Positions 8,672 through 18,211 of a DNA stretch of 64,000 nt are shown piece after piece (the first letter of the stretch is position 1; the number at the start of each line of letters is the position of its first letter). This DNA is from Nonomuraea dietziae (GTDB taxonomy: Bacteria > Actinomycetota > Actinomycetes > Streptosporangiales > Streptosporangiaceae). A model generated the notes under the pieces. It ran no database searches, was not told the DNA's origin, and worked only from the letters and a program-made list of their open reading frames with translations. The stretch is from assembly GCF_014195505.1 (NCBI RefSeq), contig NZ_JACIBV010000003.1:186001-250000 (forward strand). The letters run 5' to 3'. The translations under genes were made by a program, and so were the position numbers.

Positions 8672-8940
8672 ACACATGTCCTCTCGGTGGTTGACGGCGC
8701 TCGTCTTCCCCGGGGATTTGTCGAGACTCATCGTAACTAATATAGTTGCCGCATATTCTCGCGTATTCCGCCAATAATCACCGAAACGCCGCCAAGGGCT
8801 CGAGTTCAAACAACGGCTGAAACACCGCCCCAGCGGACTCGTCGCCTGCGCCCATCGCTGATAGCACCGTATGTGCAGCAAGCGCCTCTCCAGTAGGCAT
8901 GCCCCCACGACAGACGGTAGTGACCCCAGGCGGGAGGGCC

Positions 8941-9669
8941 TCAGGCTGGGTGGACCGTTGCGGTGACGAAGTTCCACTGGTGATCGTCGGGGGCGGTCGT
9001 TCCGACGACGACCGCGCCGGGCTCCAGGGCAGGGTTGGTGAAGCGCTGGACCCAGAAGGTGTCGCCGACGTCGGTGTTCACGCTCTCGCTCACAATCGAC
9101 TGCCCTGGCAGGAGCGTACGGGACACCGCTCCGTCCCAGTCGTTGCCGACGCCGAAGACCAGCGAACCCGGTGCGGCCTGGGCGACAGCCTGGGGCGCGC
9201 CGCTCGCGCCGCTGGCCTTAGTGAAGGTGACCCGGGGCTTGGCGCCGCTCAGCACGGTCACGGTGATGCTGGCTGCGTACCCGCCCGTCCCGAGCCTGGC
9301 CTTGACGACGCAGTCGGCGAGCGGCTTGTAGCTGACCGCGTAGTATGCCGCAGCCACCCCGTCCTGGTCGTTGGCGTGGTTGCTGACCGTCTCACCGCCG
9401 CTGCCCAGCCAGCTCAGGCCGCAACCGTTGACTCCCCAGATTGTCTGCCGCGAACCCGCCGGGCCGTCGGCGGCCACGTAGGCGACGATCACTTTCGGAT
9501 CCGTCCCGGCCGTGGCGACGCTCGGGGCTTCGATGGCGCTGACGCCGTTCCGGCTGTCGAAGACGACCTGGTCGACCCCCACGCCACCGTCCGCCGCCGG
9601 AGACATACCCGCTGCGAGCGAGGCGGCGGCCGCCGCGACCAGCGCCGCGTGTCCGGTGCGTCGTTTCAT
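8941..9669 (-). CDS. Secreted protein, unknown function
   Basis: 242 residues from the ATG at 9669, chosen because it starts a clean signal peptide (MKRRTGHAALVAAAAASLAA, cleavage after AADGG or so). The mature part looks like a single extracellular beta-rich module with spaced motifs DPKVIVAYVAADGPAGS, GVNGCGLSWLG, SGAPQAVAQAAPGSLVFGVG and GDTFWVQRFTNPA. Similar stretches occur in secreted actinobacterial proteins next to carbohydrate- or oxidase-type domains, but no catalytic motif is visible. An in-frame start at 9711 would add 14 residues ahead of the signal peptide. Confidence 0.7.
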   Translation of the reverse strand: MKRRTGHAALVAAAAASLAAGMSPAADGGVGVDQVVFDSRNGVSAIEAPSVATAGTDPKVIVAYVAADGPAGSRQTIWGVNGCGLSWLGSGGETVSNHANDQDGVAAAYYAVSYKPLADCVVKARLGTGGYAASITVTVLSGAKPRVTFTKASGASGAPQAVAQAAPGSLVFGVGNDWDGAVSRTLLPGQSIVSESVNTDVGDTFWVQRFTNPALEPGAVVVGTTAPDDHQWNFVTATVHPA

Positions 9670-10254
9670 GGCCTTGGCGGTCGCAGTTCTCGAGCCGGGC
9701 GATGCCGTCATGGATGGCCTCTCTGGTCAATCGGAATGGTCGCGCCGCTCCTGAGGACGCAAAGCCTCATGATTGTGGCGGCTGGCGCTTGAATATTCGA
9801 TACCGCTGGCTGCCAATATGCGTGGCGATCCTGCCAATAGCGGAGCGGCAGCGGACTGAGCGACGTGAGCCTGTCGCGCTCGGGCGGAGGGTTGGTGGCC
9901 AAAAGGAAGCGCAAAACGGCAGACTGGCCGAGCCACCCTCGGAGCGAGTATTGAGCCCCTTTCACCTCCCGTGCATGACCCCGATGAGCAGGCTCGTGTC
10001 GCGTCGATCTGGATTAACTTGCGCTACGAGAGGGCAGCCGAGCCGCCCTACCGGGAGAGACCGTGGGGGTCGCGACGAGTGGGTCGCAACCCGCCACCTG
10101 CCCACCAAATCCGCACACATTAGTGCCTTTTGCGGCGGCAAACCGCCATATGCCTCATTGGCCGAACTTGCTGATCTTGATCGGTGCGTTGGTGTCGTAC
10201 GGTCGTTGTGAAGTCCCGTTTGACGGTCCTTCGACGTCGTGATGAGGAGCCGGA
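9670..10254. other. Stretch without a recognised gene
   Basis: Between the secreted protein and a doubtful small frame near 10255. Frames on both strands are of low coding quality and I see no conserved domain, transposase piece or clear hairpin. The first 100 bp must hold the promoter of the minus-strand secreted protein. Confidence 0.4.
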
Positions 10255-10479
10255 ATGCTGGAGCCTGGTGGCCGCGCAGGGTCGGACCTGTGGATCATGT
10301 CGGTGCTCAACGGCCGCCGCGCGGAGGTCCTTGAGCTTGTTGATGCACCGCTCCGCGGTGTTAGCTCGGTGTACCGCTTGGCATCGAAGCCGGGCGGTCG
10401 CCCGCCCCTACTTGAAGTGACAAGCTCGCTGCGTGACGAGTTACTAGCCCGTGGCTATGTGTTCAGTTGGGTTCGGTGA
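10255..10479 (+). CDS. Doubtful small hypothetical protein
   Basis: 74 codons containing SVLNGRRAEVLELVDAP and PPLLEVTSSLRDELLARGY, which have protein-like composition, but there is no recognised family and no ribosome binding site before the ATG. The 3' end overlaps the end of the convergent HxlR-type gene by 17 nt. It may be the tail of a decayed gene. Confidence 0.25.
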   Translation: MLEPGGRAGSDLWIMSVLNGRRAEVLELVDAPLRGVSSVYRLASKPGGRPPLLEVTSSLRDELLARGYVFSWVR

Positions 10480-11137
10480 GCGGGGCTGGTTGGGGAAGGG
10501 GGAAGAGGGTGAGGAATTGCTCGAAGAGGTGTAAGGGGCCCTCGATGGTGAGGGTGTTGGCTTTGAGGGCTTGGCTGATGGAGAGGTCGATGTGGAGTAG
10601 GGCGGCAAGTGTGTTGGGATCGGTGTGGATGATCACGTCTGGGTTTGAGGGTTCTTTGCGGGTGATGTGGAACTGGCTGTCGGCGATTTCGATACGGAGC
10701 TGATCTTCGCCGAGTTTGAGCGCGATGATCGCTTGGAGCCCGGTGGCGACGTGGGGGGCAAAGAGCGCTTTCAAGGATAGGGCGAGGGAGTCGGTGCTGA
10801 TTTCGGCGTCGTGACGCAGCGTCGGTGAGCGGCTGGCCCAGCGGCCCACCTGGATGACAATGGTTTCGAGTTGCATGCCCCACTCGGTCAGTTCGTAGAC
10901 CCAGGAGCCGGCGGGCGCGGGGAGTTTGCGTCGTTGAACGATGCCGGTCTGTGTCAGTTCACGGAGTCGCTGGGTGAGGACGTCGGGGCTGATGCCCGGC
11001 ATGCCGATGCGCAGGTCGGTGAATCGTTTGGGACCCAGGAGGAGGTCTCGTACCACAAGGAGCATCCATCGTTCTCCTACCAGGTCGAGTCCGTGCGCCA
11101 CGGCGCACCCGTCGTCGTACTTCCGCTTACCGACCAT
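10463..11137 (-). CDS. HxlR-family regulator with C-terminal SCP2-like domain
   Basis: 224 residues from the ATG at 11137 (MVGKRKYDDGCAVAHGLDLV). The winged-helix HxlR domain occupies about residues 8-100 (VGERWMLLVVRDLLLGPKRF, then GISPDVLTQRLRELTQTGIV, then WVYELTEWG). A C-terminal domain with DVIIHTDPNTLAALLHIDLS resembles the SCP2 sterol-carrier fold, a common actinobacterial combination that may sense a hydrophobic ligand. It is divergent from the 88-residue gene at 11271, with operator-like sequence between them, so it probably represses that gene and itself. An upstream in-frame start at 11173 is possible but falls in the likely promoter. Confidence 0.85.
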   Translation of the reverse strand: MVGKRKYDDGCAVAHGLDLVGERWMLLVVRDLLLGPKRFTDLRIGMPGISPDVLTQRLRELTQTGIVQRRKLPAPAGSWVYELTEWGMQLETIVIQVGRWASRSPTLRHDAEISTDSLALSLKALFAPHVATGLQAIIALKLGEDQLRIEIADSQFHITRKEPSNPDVIIHTDPNTLAALLHIDLSISQALKANTLTIEGPLHLFEQFLTLFPLPQPAPLTEPN

Positions 11138-11173
11138 GGCTGACAGCCTAGCAAGCCCAGTTGGAAACCCCAT

Positions 11174-11270
11174 CTGAATAGTTGTTTTTTCCTAATAGAT
11201 GATTGTGCTGTCCTATCTACATGGCCGCCGCAAGGGCGTCGCATCACAGGGCGGCTGAGAAGGGACTGCC
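11174..11270. promoter_or_regulatory. Divergent promoter/operator region
   Basis: AT-rich relative to its surroundings. It contains recurring AATAG-type half-sites (gaatagttg, taatagatg, and cctatctac on the other strand), including an inverted pair tagat/atcta spaced by 14 bp near 11197-11220. These are plausible HxlR binding sites controlling both flanking genes. The downstream gene has GAGAAGGGA 6-7 nt before its ATG. Confidence 0.4.
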
Positions 11271-11537
11271 ATGAGCAAGACCGTTGTCGTGCGCTGTGCG
11301 ACACGTGCCGAAGCTGCTGAGGAGAACCAGCGATTGGTGGAGCAGGTGTTCGCCGAGCTTGCTGGCCAAACACCGGAAGGGCTTCGCTACGCGGTGTTCC
11401 GGCTGGCCGACGGGGTGACATTTGTCCACGTCGTGGACGATGAGGGCGACATCCCGCCGACCCTGGCACCGTTCAAGGAGTTCCAGAAGCAGATCGCCGA
11501 CCGCGTCGCGACGACGCGAATCGCTCGACAGCCATAA
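11271..11537 (+). CDS. Small conserved-looking protein, 88 residues
   Basis: MSKTVVVRCATRAEAAEENQ at the start, then GLRYAVFRLADGVTFVHVV and PFKEFQKQIADRV. The size and layout (strand-helix-strand with a final amphipathic helix) resemble small ferredoxin-like antibiotic-biosynthesis-monooxygenase-fold proteins, but this is a structural guess. It is divergent from the HxlR-type regulator and preceded by a good ribosome binding site, so it is the likely regulated target. Confidence 0.7.
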   Translation: MSKTVVVRCATRAEAAEENQRLVEQVFAELAGQTPEGLRYAVFRLADGVTFVHVVDDEGDIPPTLAPFKEFQKQIADRVATTRIARQP

Positions 11538-11600
11538 CAGGGCAGGCTGTCACAGAACATACCTAAACGCCCTCTCAGACCTCGACCGTTGCCTTGCGCC

Positions 11601-13229
11601 CTACGGGATAGTCTGATGCGGTGGGCGCTCCTGTACATCAGGGAACTTTGCCCTATGCGCGTTGTAGACGTACCCGAGGCGTCCTTCGGTCCGCTGGCCT
11701 TCGCATCCCGAGCTGGCGGAAACGAAGTGGTCACCATTGCCAGGGATATAGCACCGATAGAGGGCAATGGTGTTGGGTCCCTGGTTGGTGTAGATGTAGC
11801 CGACCGGGCCGAGTGGCCGTAGGCCTTCACACCCCGGCTCGAGGCTGAGCAGATTGTGGCCGCCAACCTGGCATTCGTATAGCGGAACGGTCCCGGCGAC
11901 CTGATCGCGGCGCAGCCGCCAGCTGCTTTCGGCGGTGAAGCCGGGCGGCAGGGCGCGGGAGGAGGCCCAGTGGCCGCGGATGGGGTGATTGCCGCGGGTG
12001 AGCTTGGTGAACGGTAGGTGTTCGAAGCCGCAGGACAGCTGGGGAGGTGTCAGGTCGTTGCGGTTGGCCATGGCCCAGGTGGTCCAGGCGGGCTTGGCGG
12101 TGCCGTCGGGGTTGCGCAGACCAAGCGCGAGCCCGCCGGAGACCTCGTCGGGGTGGTCGCTCATGCGGTGGTAGACGTAGTTCACGATGCCGGGGGTGCC
12201 GAGTACGTTGCGGAAGGACTGGCACACCGCGGCGGCCTGACGCTGGGGGGAAGACGGGGTGATGGAGTTGACTCCGCTCTCGGTGAGTTGCACCTGTGAC
12301 CACGCCGCCGTCTGAGCGGGGAAGGTCGCGCGCAACCAGCCCACCAGCACGCCGAGGTTGCCATAGGTGACGTAGGGGTAGTCGTCGGTGGAGAAGACGT
12401 CGCTGCGCAGGTCACGCGCGTACGGGTGGAAGGCCACGCGCCACTGCCTGGTGCCGGCCCGTTCGGCCAGACCACGCAACACCGTTTGACCGGCCAGGGT
12501 GGCATCCGTGGCGGCGGGCCGATCCAGTTCGATGCCGAACTGGTGATCCAGCGAGATCAGCACGTGCGCGCTGGGCTGCTCGGCGACCACCCGGTCGTAG
12601 GCGGCGTTGTAGTTCGCCGAGATCTCCTGCAGCCACCGGCCGGTGTCGCAGGCCGTGCCCTGGCCGCAGCCGATGTCGAACCAGACGTTGCTGTTGACCT
12701 CGTTGCCGATGACGAAGTCGGCCACCCGGCCGTGGTCGTGCAGCCCGTCGTATCGTTCTGCGAGCATGCCGGCGAACCGGGCGTAGTCCGCCGGGTTGTT
12801 CGGGGTGCAGAACAGGTCGAAACCGGGAGCGGCAGGGGAGCACGGTTTGCCGGTCCGTGCCCACCCGGGCGTGCCGTACACGATGCCGGTAACCACCAGG
12901 CCGCGTGCGCTCCAGTCGCGAATCTCAGCGTCCACCTCGGCCGGCACGGCGAAGCAACGGCCGTCGTACTCTTGCTCGCTCGCGGCACACGGCGCCTGCT
13001 TGACCTGCGGTTCCCAGCGGGCCCACACCAAGTTGATCGCCACGCCGCCGGTGTTGCTCCCGGCGATCTCCGCCTTGTCCGGCCAGAAGTCAGGCTGAAT
13101 GGACTTGATTCGGTACGCGTCACGTACCGGGTAGGCGAGCGCAGCGTCGCTCGCCTGCGCGGTGGCGGGCAGCAGTGCGGTCAGGAGAAGCACACCGATG
13201 CACAGCCACCACCCTCGATAGGTCCGCAT
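11601..13229 (-). CDS. Secreted DUF5722 glycosidase-like protein with C-terminal repeats
   Basis: 542 residues. Signal peptide of about 26 residues (GWWLCIGVLLLTALLPATAQA). The main domain matches DUF5722-type TIM-barrel proteins of the glycoside-hydrolase superfamily. Two acidic motifs, FVIGNEVNSN (about residue 166) and VQLTESGVN (about 312), sit where catalytic glutamates usually lie. The C-terminus has tandem modules (PLYECQVGGHNLLSLEPGCEG, with GPVGYIYT; LYRCYIPGNGDHFVSASSGCEG, with GRLGYVYN) of the DUF5648 beta-trefoil type often attached to secreted hydrolases. AAAGGA precedes the ATG. It lies just downstream of another secreted protein on the same strand. Substrate unknown. Confidence 0.8.
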   Translation of the reverse strand: MRTYRGWWLCIGVLLLTALLPATAQASDAALAYPVRDAYRIKSIQPDFWPDKAEIAGSNTGGVAINLVWARWEPQVKQAPCAASEQEYDGRCFAVPAEVDAEIRDWSARGLVVTGIVYGTPGWARTGKPCSPAAPGFDLFCTPNNPADYARFAGMLAERYDGLHDHGRVADFVIGNEVNSNVWFDIGCGQGTACDTGRWLQEISANYNAAYDRVVAEQPSAHVLISLDHQFGIELDRPAATDATLAGQTVLRGLAERAGTRQWRVAFHPYARDLRSDVFSTDDYPYVTYGNLGVLVGWLRATFPAQTAAWSQVQLTESGVNSITPSSPQRQAAAVCQSFRNVLGTPGIVNYVYHRMSDHPDEVSGGLALGLRNPDGTAKPAWTTWAMANRNDLTPPQLSCGFEHLPFTKLTRGNHPIRGHWASSRALPPGFTAESSWRLRRDQVAGTVPLYECQVGGHNLLSLEPGCEGLRPLGPVGYIYTNQGPNTIALYRCYIPGNGDHFVSASSGCEGQRTEGRLGYVYNAHRAKFPDVQERPPHQTIP

Positions 13230-13296
13230 TGGGGTCCTTTCTCATGGAGGAGACGGAGATCCGCGCCGCACTCACTCGGCGCGGATCTCGAGATCG

Positions 13297-16200
13297 TCAG
13301 CTCAAGGGGATGGCGTTCAGGACCCTGGCGGGAATCACCTGCACGTTGGTGGACTGCTGCGCGGCCGTTCTCCGCCCCGCATTGATCAGCCACACCGACG
13401 CCGAGTCGGGAGACTTGACGTACGTGCCGTCGGCGATCTGTCCGCTCAGGGTGTCCCAGACACGGACCGGGATGGTTTGGCGGGGTTTGTCGCCGTAGCC
13501 GGAGGCGGTGAGTTCGGCCATGGTGTGGAACTCGATCTTGGCGCCGCCGACGATTGCGGCCTCAGAGGTGGTTCCCGCTTTCATGATCCGGGTGCCGTCG
13601 GCGATCTGTTCGTTCAGGTTGTCCCAGACGCGGATCGGGATGGTTTGGCGGGGTTTGTCGCCGTAGCCGGAGGCGGTGAGTTCGGCCATGGTGTGGAACT
13701 CGATCTTGGCGCCGCCGACGATTGCGGCCTCAGAGGTGGTCCCCGCCTTGACGATCCGGGTGCCGTCGGCGATCTGTTCGTTCAGGTTGTCCCAGACGCG
13801 GATCGGGATGGTTTGGCGGGGTTTGTCGCCGTAGCCGGAGGCGGTGAGTTCGGCCATGGTGTGGAACTCGATCTTGGCGCCGCCGACGATTGCGGCCTCA
13901 GAGGTGGTCCCCGCCTTGACGATCCGGGTGCCGTCGGCGATCTGTTCGCTCAGGTTGTCCCAGACGCGGATCGGGATGGTTTGGCGGGGTTTGTCGCCGT
14001 AGCCGGAGGCGGTGAGTTCGGCCATGGTGTGGAACTCGATCTTGGCGCCGCCGACGATTGCGGCCTCAGACGTCGTGCCCGCCTTGACGATCCGGGTGCT
14101 GTCTCTGATCTGCGCGGTCAGGCCGTCCCAGACGCGGACCGGGATGACCTGTCGCGGCTTGTCCTTGTAGCCGGAAGCGGTGAGCTCTTCCATGGTGTGG
14201 AACTCGACCTTGGCGCCGCCGATGATCGCGGCCTCAGACGTCGTGCCCGCCTTCGCAATCCGCGTCCCATCCCCGATCTGCCCCGGCAGGGCGTCCCAGA
14301 CTCGTGCCGGCAAGATGTGCAGGCGATCATCCGCATAGCCGGCGCTTTCGAGTTCCTCCATGGAGATGAAGGGCATCTTCGCCCCGCCGACGACCGCCGC
14401 TTGATCGGTGTCGCCGGCTTTGCCGATGCGGACGCCGTCTCCGATGTCGTTCGGCAAGGCGTCCCAGACGCGGGTAGGCACTACCTGTAGCGGACGATTG
14501 CCGTAGCCGGCGGCGATGAGCTCATCGATGCTGGTGAAGGGCACCTTCGCGCCGCCGATGATCGCCGCCTGCGCCGATGAACCCGCATTCTTGATCCGGG
14601 TCCCGTCTGCGATCTTCGTTGGCAGGGCGTCCCAGGTGCGGGTGGGAATGGTCCACACGGGTCGGTCGCCGTATCCGGAACCGTTGAGCTCCTCCAAGCT
14701 GGTGAAGGGCATCTTCGCACCACCGACGACCACAGCCTGCGCGGTCAGAGCACCGTTCTTGATCCGGGTGCCGTCCATGATCTGTGTCGGCAGGGAATTG
14801 AAGACCCGTGCCGGAATGGCCCGCACCTTCGATCCCCAGTCGGTGCCGAACCCGGCGTCGATGACCTCTTGTGGGCTGCCGAAGTTCACTCTTCCCAAGC
14901 CGATCATGGCGGCTACTGGAGTCGACCCATTGGACCCTTGGAGCAGGGTGCCATCAGCGGGGACGGTGGGCAGCGTGTTGAAGTGCCGGGAAGGGATGGC
15001 ACGTACCTTCGAGGCCCAGCCGGCGCCATATCCCGCGTCGATCACCTCCTGAGGGTTGGCGAACGGAATTTTCGCACCTCCCAGGTACATTGCGACCGCT
15101 GTTGAGGCGCCGCCGGATGTGCCTTGGACAAGGGTCCCGTCAGTGGGGATGAAGCCGATTCGGTTGTAGCTGACGGCCGAGATCGCCACCACGCGGCTGG
15201 CCCAGTCGGTGCCCTGACCGACGTCGATGACCTCCTGAGGATTGGCGAAGCGCACCAGGGCGCCACCCAGCGTCATGGCGACAGGCAGGTCGGTGCTGCC
15301 GTCCTTGGCCTGCACCAGGCTCCCGTCGGCCGGAACTTGGTTCATGTGGTCACGGGCGTCGATGGACCAGTCGGAGATCTTCACCGGCGTGCCGCAGGTC
15401 ACCGGGGCGGCGCAGGAATCCTGCCAGATGGGAGAGCCGCCGACGAAGATGTAGACCCTGCCGCGCTGGTCGACCGCCGAGGAGGCGTTGCGTGGAGTGG
15501 CCGGACCTGCGTTGATCACTCCTTGCGTGGTGGGGCGTGGCGTTCCTGAGCAGATGTTGTCATTGCAAGTGGCCTGCCACACCGGCGCACCGCCGACCAT
15601 CTTGTAAATCCTGCCAGTGTCGGTGGTGTGCACCAGGGTGCCATCGGCCAGACCACGCACGTCGGTCACCGGCTGCGGACCAGGCGGAGGAGCAGATGTG
15701 CCACTACCGGGAGGTTGCCCGTAGCCGCCGCTGCCACCGCTACCGTAATAATTCGCCTTCGTGCATCGTGTTTCTGGGCTGAGCCACACACAGATTTGCG
15801 AACCAGTGGGGATCTTGGACCAGCGGTAACTGGTGACGTCGCCGCCCACACACCACCACGTACCCAGGATATTGAACCGCTCAACGTGCTGGATATTGCG
15901 ATACGCCACCCTAGTAAATTCTACGTAGGCTCGGGCGTACCCCACTCTACCGGGGGGTACCACAGGTGCGGCTCCCTGCCAGGTCGCGGTCTTGGTGGTT
16001 ACGGTGGTGACGAGACCGACGCTACGGGATGCGCCGACTATTTTTGTGACTTCGAGCGAGGTGTTCACGCTCGTTTCTACCGCTATCGTTTCCTCTTCAA
16101 GCGAGGTTACCGGCATTGGCATGTCATTCACAGTGCCATTGGAGGCTTTTAGTAGAAGCCCTCTCGGTTCTGTGTCTTTTGCGCTGGAGAGAATCTGTAC

Positions 16201-16347
16201 TGTAGCGTCTCCGGATTGTGGCGCGCCGCAGGGATATGCAGGGCCGACCCAATCGGCAGCGTTGGCTGCCGGGATATTGATCGTTGCGATGGACAGGATC
16301 GTGCCGAAAATGGCGAAAATCGCTAAAAGCCTTCTCACCTTTATCAC
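13297..16347 (-). CDS. Large secreted repeat protein, about 1,016 residues
   Basis: The chosen start is GTG at 16347 (GAGGAA 3 nt upstream; an in-frame GTG at 16338 is the alternative), which opens a signal peptide VRRLLAIFAIFGTILSIAT with cleavage after AANA. Residues about 30-190 form a non-repetitive domain, followed by a Gly/Pro linker (SGGYGQPPGSGTSAPPP). The rest is about 14 repeats of roughly 45-56 residues with the pattern (I)xDGTxI...AxxxGGAK(I/V)xF...ELxxxGY...IPxRVWDxL. Such repeats occur in extracellular actinobacterial proteins and suggest adhesion or surface binding; no enzymatic motif is seen. The last complete repeats are almost identical, while the N-terminal ones have diverged. 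Confidence 0.8.
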   Translation of the reverse strand: MIKVRRLLAIFAIFGTILSIATINIPAANAADWVGPAYPCGAPQSGDATVQILSSAKDTEPRGLLLKASNGTVNDMPMPVTSLEEETIAVETSVNTSLEVTKIVGASRSVGLVTTVTTKTATWQGAAPVVPPGRVGYARAYVEFTRVAYRNIQHVERFNILGTWWCVGGDVTSYRWSKIPTGSQICVWLSPETRCTKANYYGSGGSGGYGQPPGSGTSAPPPGPQPVTDVRGLADGTLVHTTDTGRIYKMVGGAPVWQATCNDNICSGTPRPTTQGVINAGPATPRNASSAVDQRGRVYIFVGGSPIWQDSCAAPVTCGTPVKISDWSIDARDHMNQVPADGSLVQAKDGSTDLPVAMTLGGALVRFANPQEVIDVGQGTDWASRVVAISAVSYNRIGFIPTDGTLVQGTSGGASTAVAMYLGGAKIPFANPQEVIDAGYGAGWASKVRAIPSRHFNTLPTVPADGTLLQGSNGSTPVAAMIGLGRVNFGSPQEVIDAGFGTDWGSKVRAIPARVFNSLPTQIMDGTRIKNGALTAQAVVVGGAKMPFTSLEELNGSGYGDRPVWTIPTRTWDALPTKIADGTRIKNAGSSAQAAIIGGAKVPFTSIDELIAAGYGNRPLQVVPTRVWDALPNDIGDGVRIGKAGDTDQAAVVGGAKMPFISMEELESAGYADDRLHILPARVWDALPGQIGDGTRIAKAGTTSEAAIIGGAKVEFHTMEELTASGYKDKPRQVIPVRVWDGLTAQIRDSTRIVKAGTTSEAAIVGGAKIEFHTMAELTASGYGDKPRQTIPIRVWDNLSEQIADGTRIVKAGTTSEAAIVGGAKIEFHTMAELTASGYGDKPRQTIPIRVWDNLNEQIADGTRIVKAGTTSEAAIVGGAKIEFHTMAELTASGYGDKPRQTIPIRVWDNLNEQIADGTRIMKAGTTSEAAIVGGAKIEFHTMAELTASGYGDKPRQTIPVRVWDTLSGQIADGTYVKSPDSASVWLINAGRRTAAQQSTNVQVIPARVLNAIPLS
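13471..14142 (-). repeat. Four near-identical 168-bp tandem repeats in the repeat-protein gene
   Basis: Units begin at 13471, 13639, 13807 and 13975 (each starting gatggtttggcggggtttg on the plus strand). They differ by only a few bases, the variants seen being attcg/ctcgct and catgat/gacgat. Each encodes 56 residues, so gain or loss of a unit keeps the frame. More diverged units continue to about 14850. Confidence 0.9.
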
Positions 16348-16589
16348 TTCTTCCTCAGGAAACGTCTTTAAGCCCAGGCATCCCGCGGCTTCGGCATGGT
16401 ATTCCGGGGCGCGCGTCTGACACGCCCGATGCGTGTCGATGTGGTCACGAAACGGAAGCGATATCGCGTTGATATGATGGTGACTTAGCTGTGCATCGCG
16501 GGTATTTATTGAATATTTACAAGGCTCGGCGTCTCTGTATAAGTACACCTTGCATGGCCGCATCAGCAACCGAAGATACGGCCAATCAT

Positions 16590-17345
16590 CGCTTCTTTCC
16601 TGCCAACAGCCCGAGTCGCCTGGGAATTACGCAACAAAGAACCTAACGAAGATGATCGGCGAGGTCCATGCCGACTCGCGGTGGCAGTTACGGGTCGCCG
16701 CCTGCATGCCGAGTTAAGGCTCGCACTGGGCATGCAGTTCAATCGCAAACGCGTCGAGCGACTTATGCGCGTGGCCAGACTGCAGGGCGTCCACCGGCGC
16801 AGGGGCCTCCGTGACCTGCCAAACGGGTGACCGAGGAGGACCGGGTGCAGCGCCGGTTGATGTCGAGGCTCCGAACCGGTCTGGCCGACCGACATCACCG
16901 AGCATCCCGTTGGCGAGGGAAAGCTGTACTAGGCCACCGTCATGGACATCTATTCACGACGCGTCACTGGCTGATCCATCGACGACCAACACATATCGGT
17001 CTGGTACAAACGCGGTCGCGATGGCCGTGGCGCGCCGCGCACCCGAAATCGATCGACGATCCTGCACCTCGGACGGGAACGCAGTACACTTCTTGGGCTA
17101 TGGGAAACGCCTTCGAGGTGCCGGCCTGCTCGGCTCCAAGGGAACAGGAGGCGATTGTTACGACAACACGATGATGGAATCGTTCTGGGGAACGATGCAG
17201 CTCGAACCCCTCGGCCCCAGAATCTGGAATACCGCCAAAGAGCCCATCAACGCCATCTTCGAATGGATCGGGCGCTGGTGTAATTCAACCGCCGCCATCC
17301 CAGCATCGGATGCACGGCTCCGATGTGCACGAGAGGTTCCGCCGG
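16590..17345 (+). pseudogene. Decayed IS3-family transposase (orfB-type)
   Basis: Pieces in different frames follow the order of an IS3-family DDE transposase: VAWELRNKEPN, then RLHAELRLALGMQFNRKRVE with RLMRVARLQGVHRRRG, then TEEDRVQRRL, then remnants of the VMDIYSRR region. Next come AMAVARRAPE, then LRGAGLLGSKGTGGDCYDNT and MMESFWGTMQLEPL, and finally NAIFEWIGRWCN. At least four frameshifts are needed to join them and the catalytic D/D/E residues cannot be on one polypeptide. No terminal repeats were identified. Confidence 0.8.
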
Positions 17346-17759
17346 CCCTCAGACACCGCTGCTTGACCGCACCTCAGGTGTTCGCGCAAGGGGGACCCTC
17401 AGCCCGGGTTTGGGAGTGACTATCCGATCTCCTTGTCGTTGCGTATGTGAACGGCTGGCGTGGCGGCAGGTTTTTTGGCGCTGGTACGACTGCCATTGCC
17501 GCATGACCCCTGTAATCCGAGGTGCCCAGCCCAACGGGATCAAGACACCCCAGCCGGCCCGCCTGGGTGTCCCGGGACGGCCGGGGTGCACGCTTAACAC
17601 GAGGCATCCCTGGAGGGATTGCTTGATTGCCGTGAAGTCGCTACGGCTCGCACATCGTGTCCGATCGGGTCCCACTCTTTCCGCCGTGCTGCGGGGCAGG
17701 AACTTCGATCGCCGAGCCTGGCTCAGCACAGGTCAACGCCACGCGACCTGATTCGTGCT

Positions 17760-18210
17760 TCAGGACTTGGCGAGCTCGACCGCCGGGGCGGAAGTGAACA
17801 CGCGCTCCAGCACTTTGGCGGGGCTGTCCCGCCAACCGGCGGCGAGGGTCTGCGACATGGAGTCGGGGAAGATGTCTTCCTCCTCGTTCTTCACGCCGTC
17901 GACGATAGCTCGCGCGACCGATTCCCGCGAAGCCTTGGGGATGTCGTAATCACGGTCCATATCGGTGTCGGTCGAGTCGGCCAGGACGGCGTGGACTGTT
18001 ACGCCCTGGTCAGCGAGGAGCATCCGCTGCGCTTGCGTCAGAGAGAACGCGGCCGCTTTCGAGATCGAGTAGGCCGGGATGATCGACATCGGAGCCACGG
18101 CCCGCGTACACCTGCCGGGCACCCCTGCGGAGAGCTTCTTCCAGCAGCGCCTGCCCGATGCCTCGGTTGACACCGGTGATCAGAATGTTCTTACCTACGA
18201 TCGTGGTCAT
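17760..18210 (-). pseudogene. Short-chain dehydrogenase with internal deletion and frameshift
   Basis: The ATG at 18210 starts a typical SDR N-terminus (VGKNILITGVNRGIGQALLE, the TGxxxGIG nucleotide-binding motif). After about 37 codons the sequence jumps to the C-terminal part in another frame: PAYSISKAAAFSLTQAQRML (the YxxxK catalytic motif), GVTVHAVLADSTDTDM and SVARAIVDGVKNEEEDIFP. Roughly 100 residues between the two, including the NNAG and catalytic-serine regions, are missing. It is non-functional. It abuts the SRPBCC fragment at 18212. Confidence 0.8.
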
Positions 18211-18211
18211 C

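Noticed and set aside
8451..8977. Longer minus-strand frames of 107 and 147 codons around 8.5-9.0 kb
   Set aside because: No ribosome binding site or coherent domain; only the shorter 45-codon frame within this region has a good start signal.
13471..14142. Possible CRISPR-like array
   Set aside because: Units are contiguous, 168 bp long and in coding frame, with no spacers and no cas genes.
13477..14490. Long plus-strand open frame of about 337 codons with perfect internal repeats
   Set aside because: It is the antisense of the repeat-protein gene; the 168-bp period is a multiple of three and the GC bias keeps the opposite strand open. The minus strand has the signal peptide and ribosome binding site.
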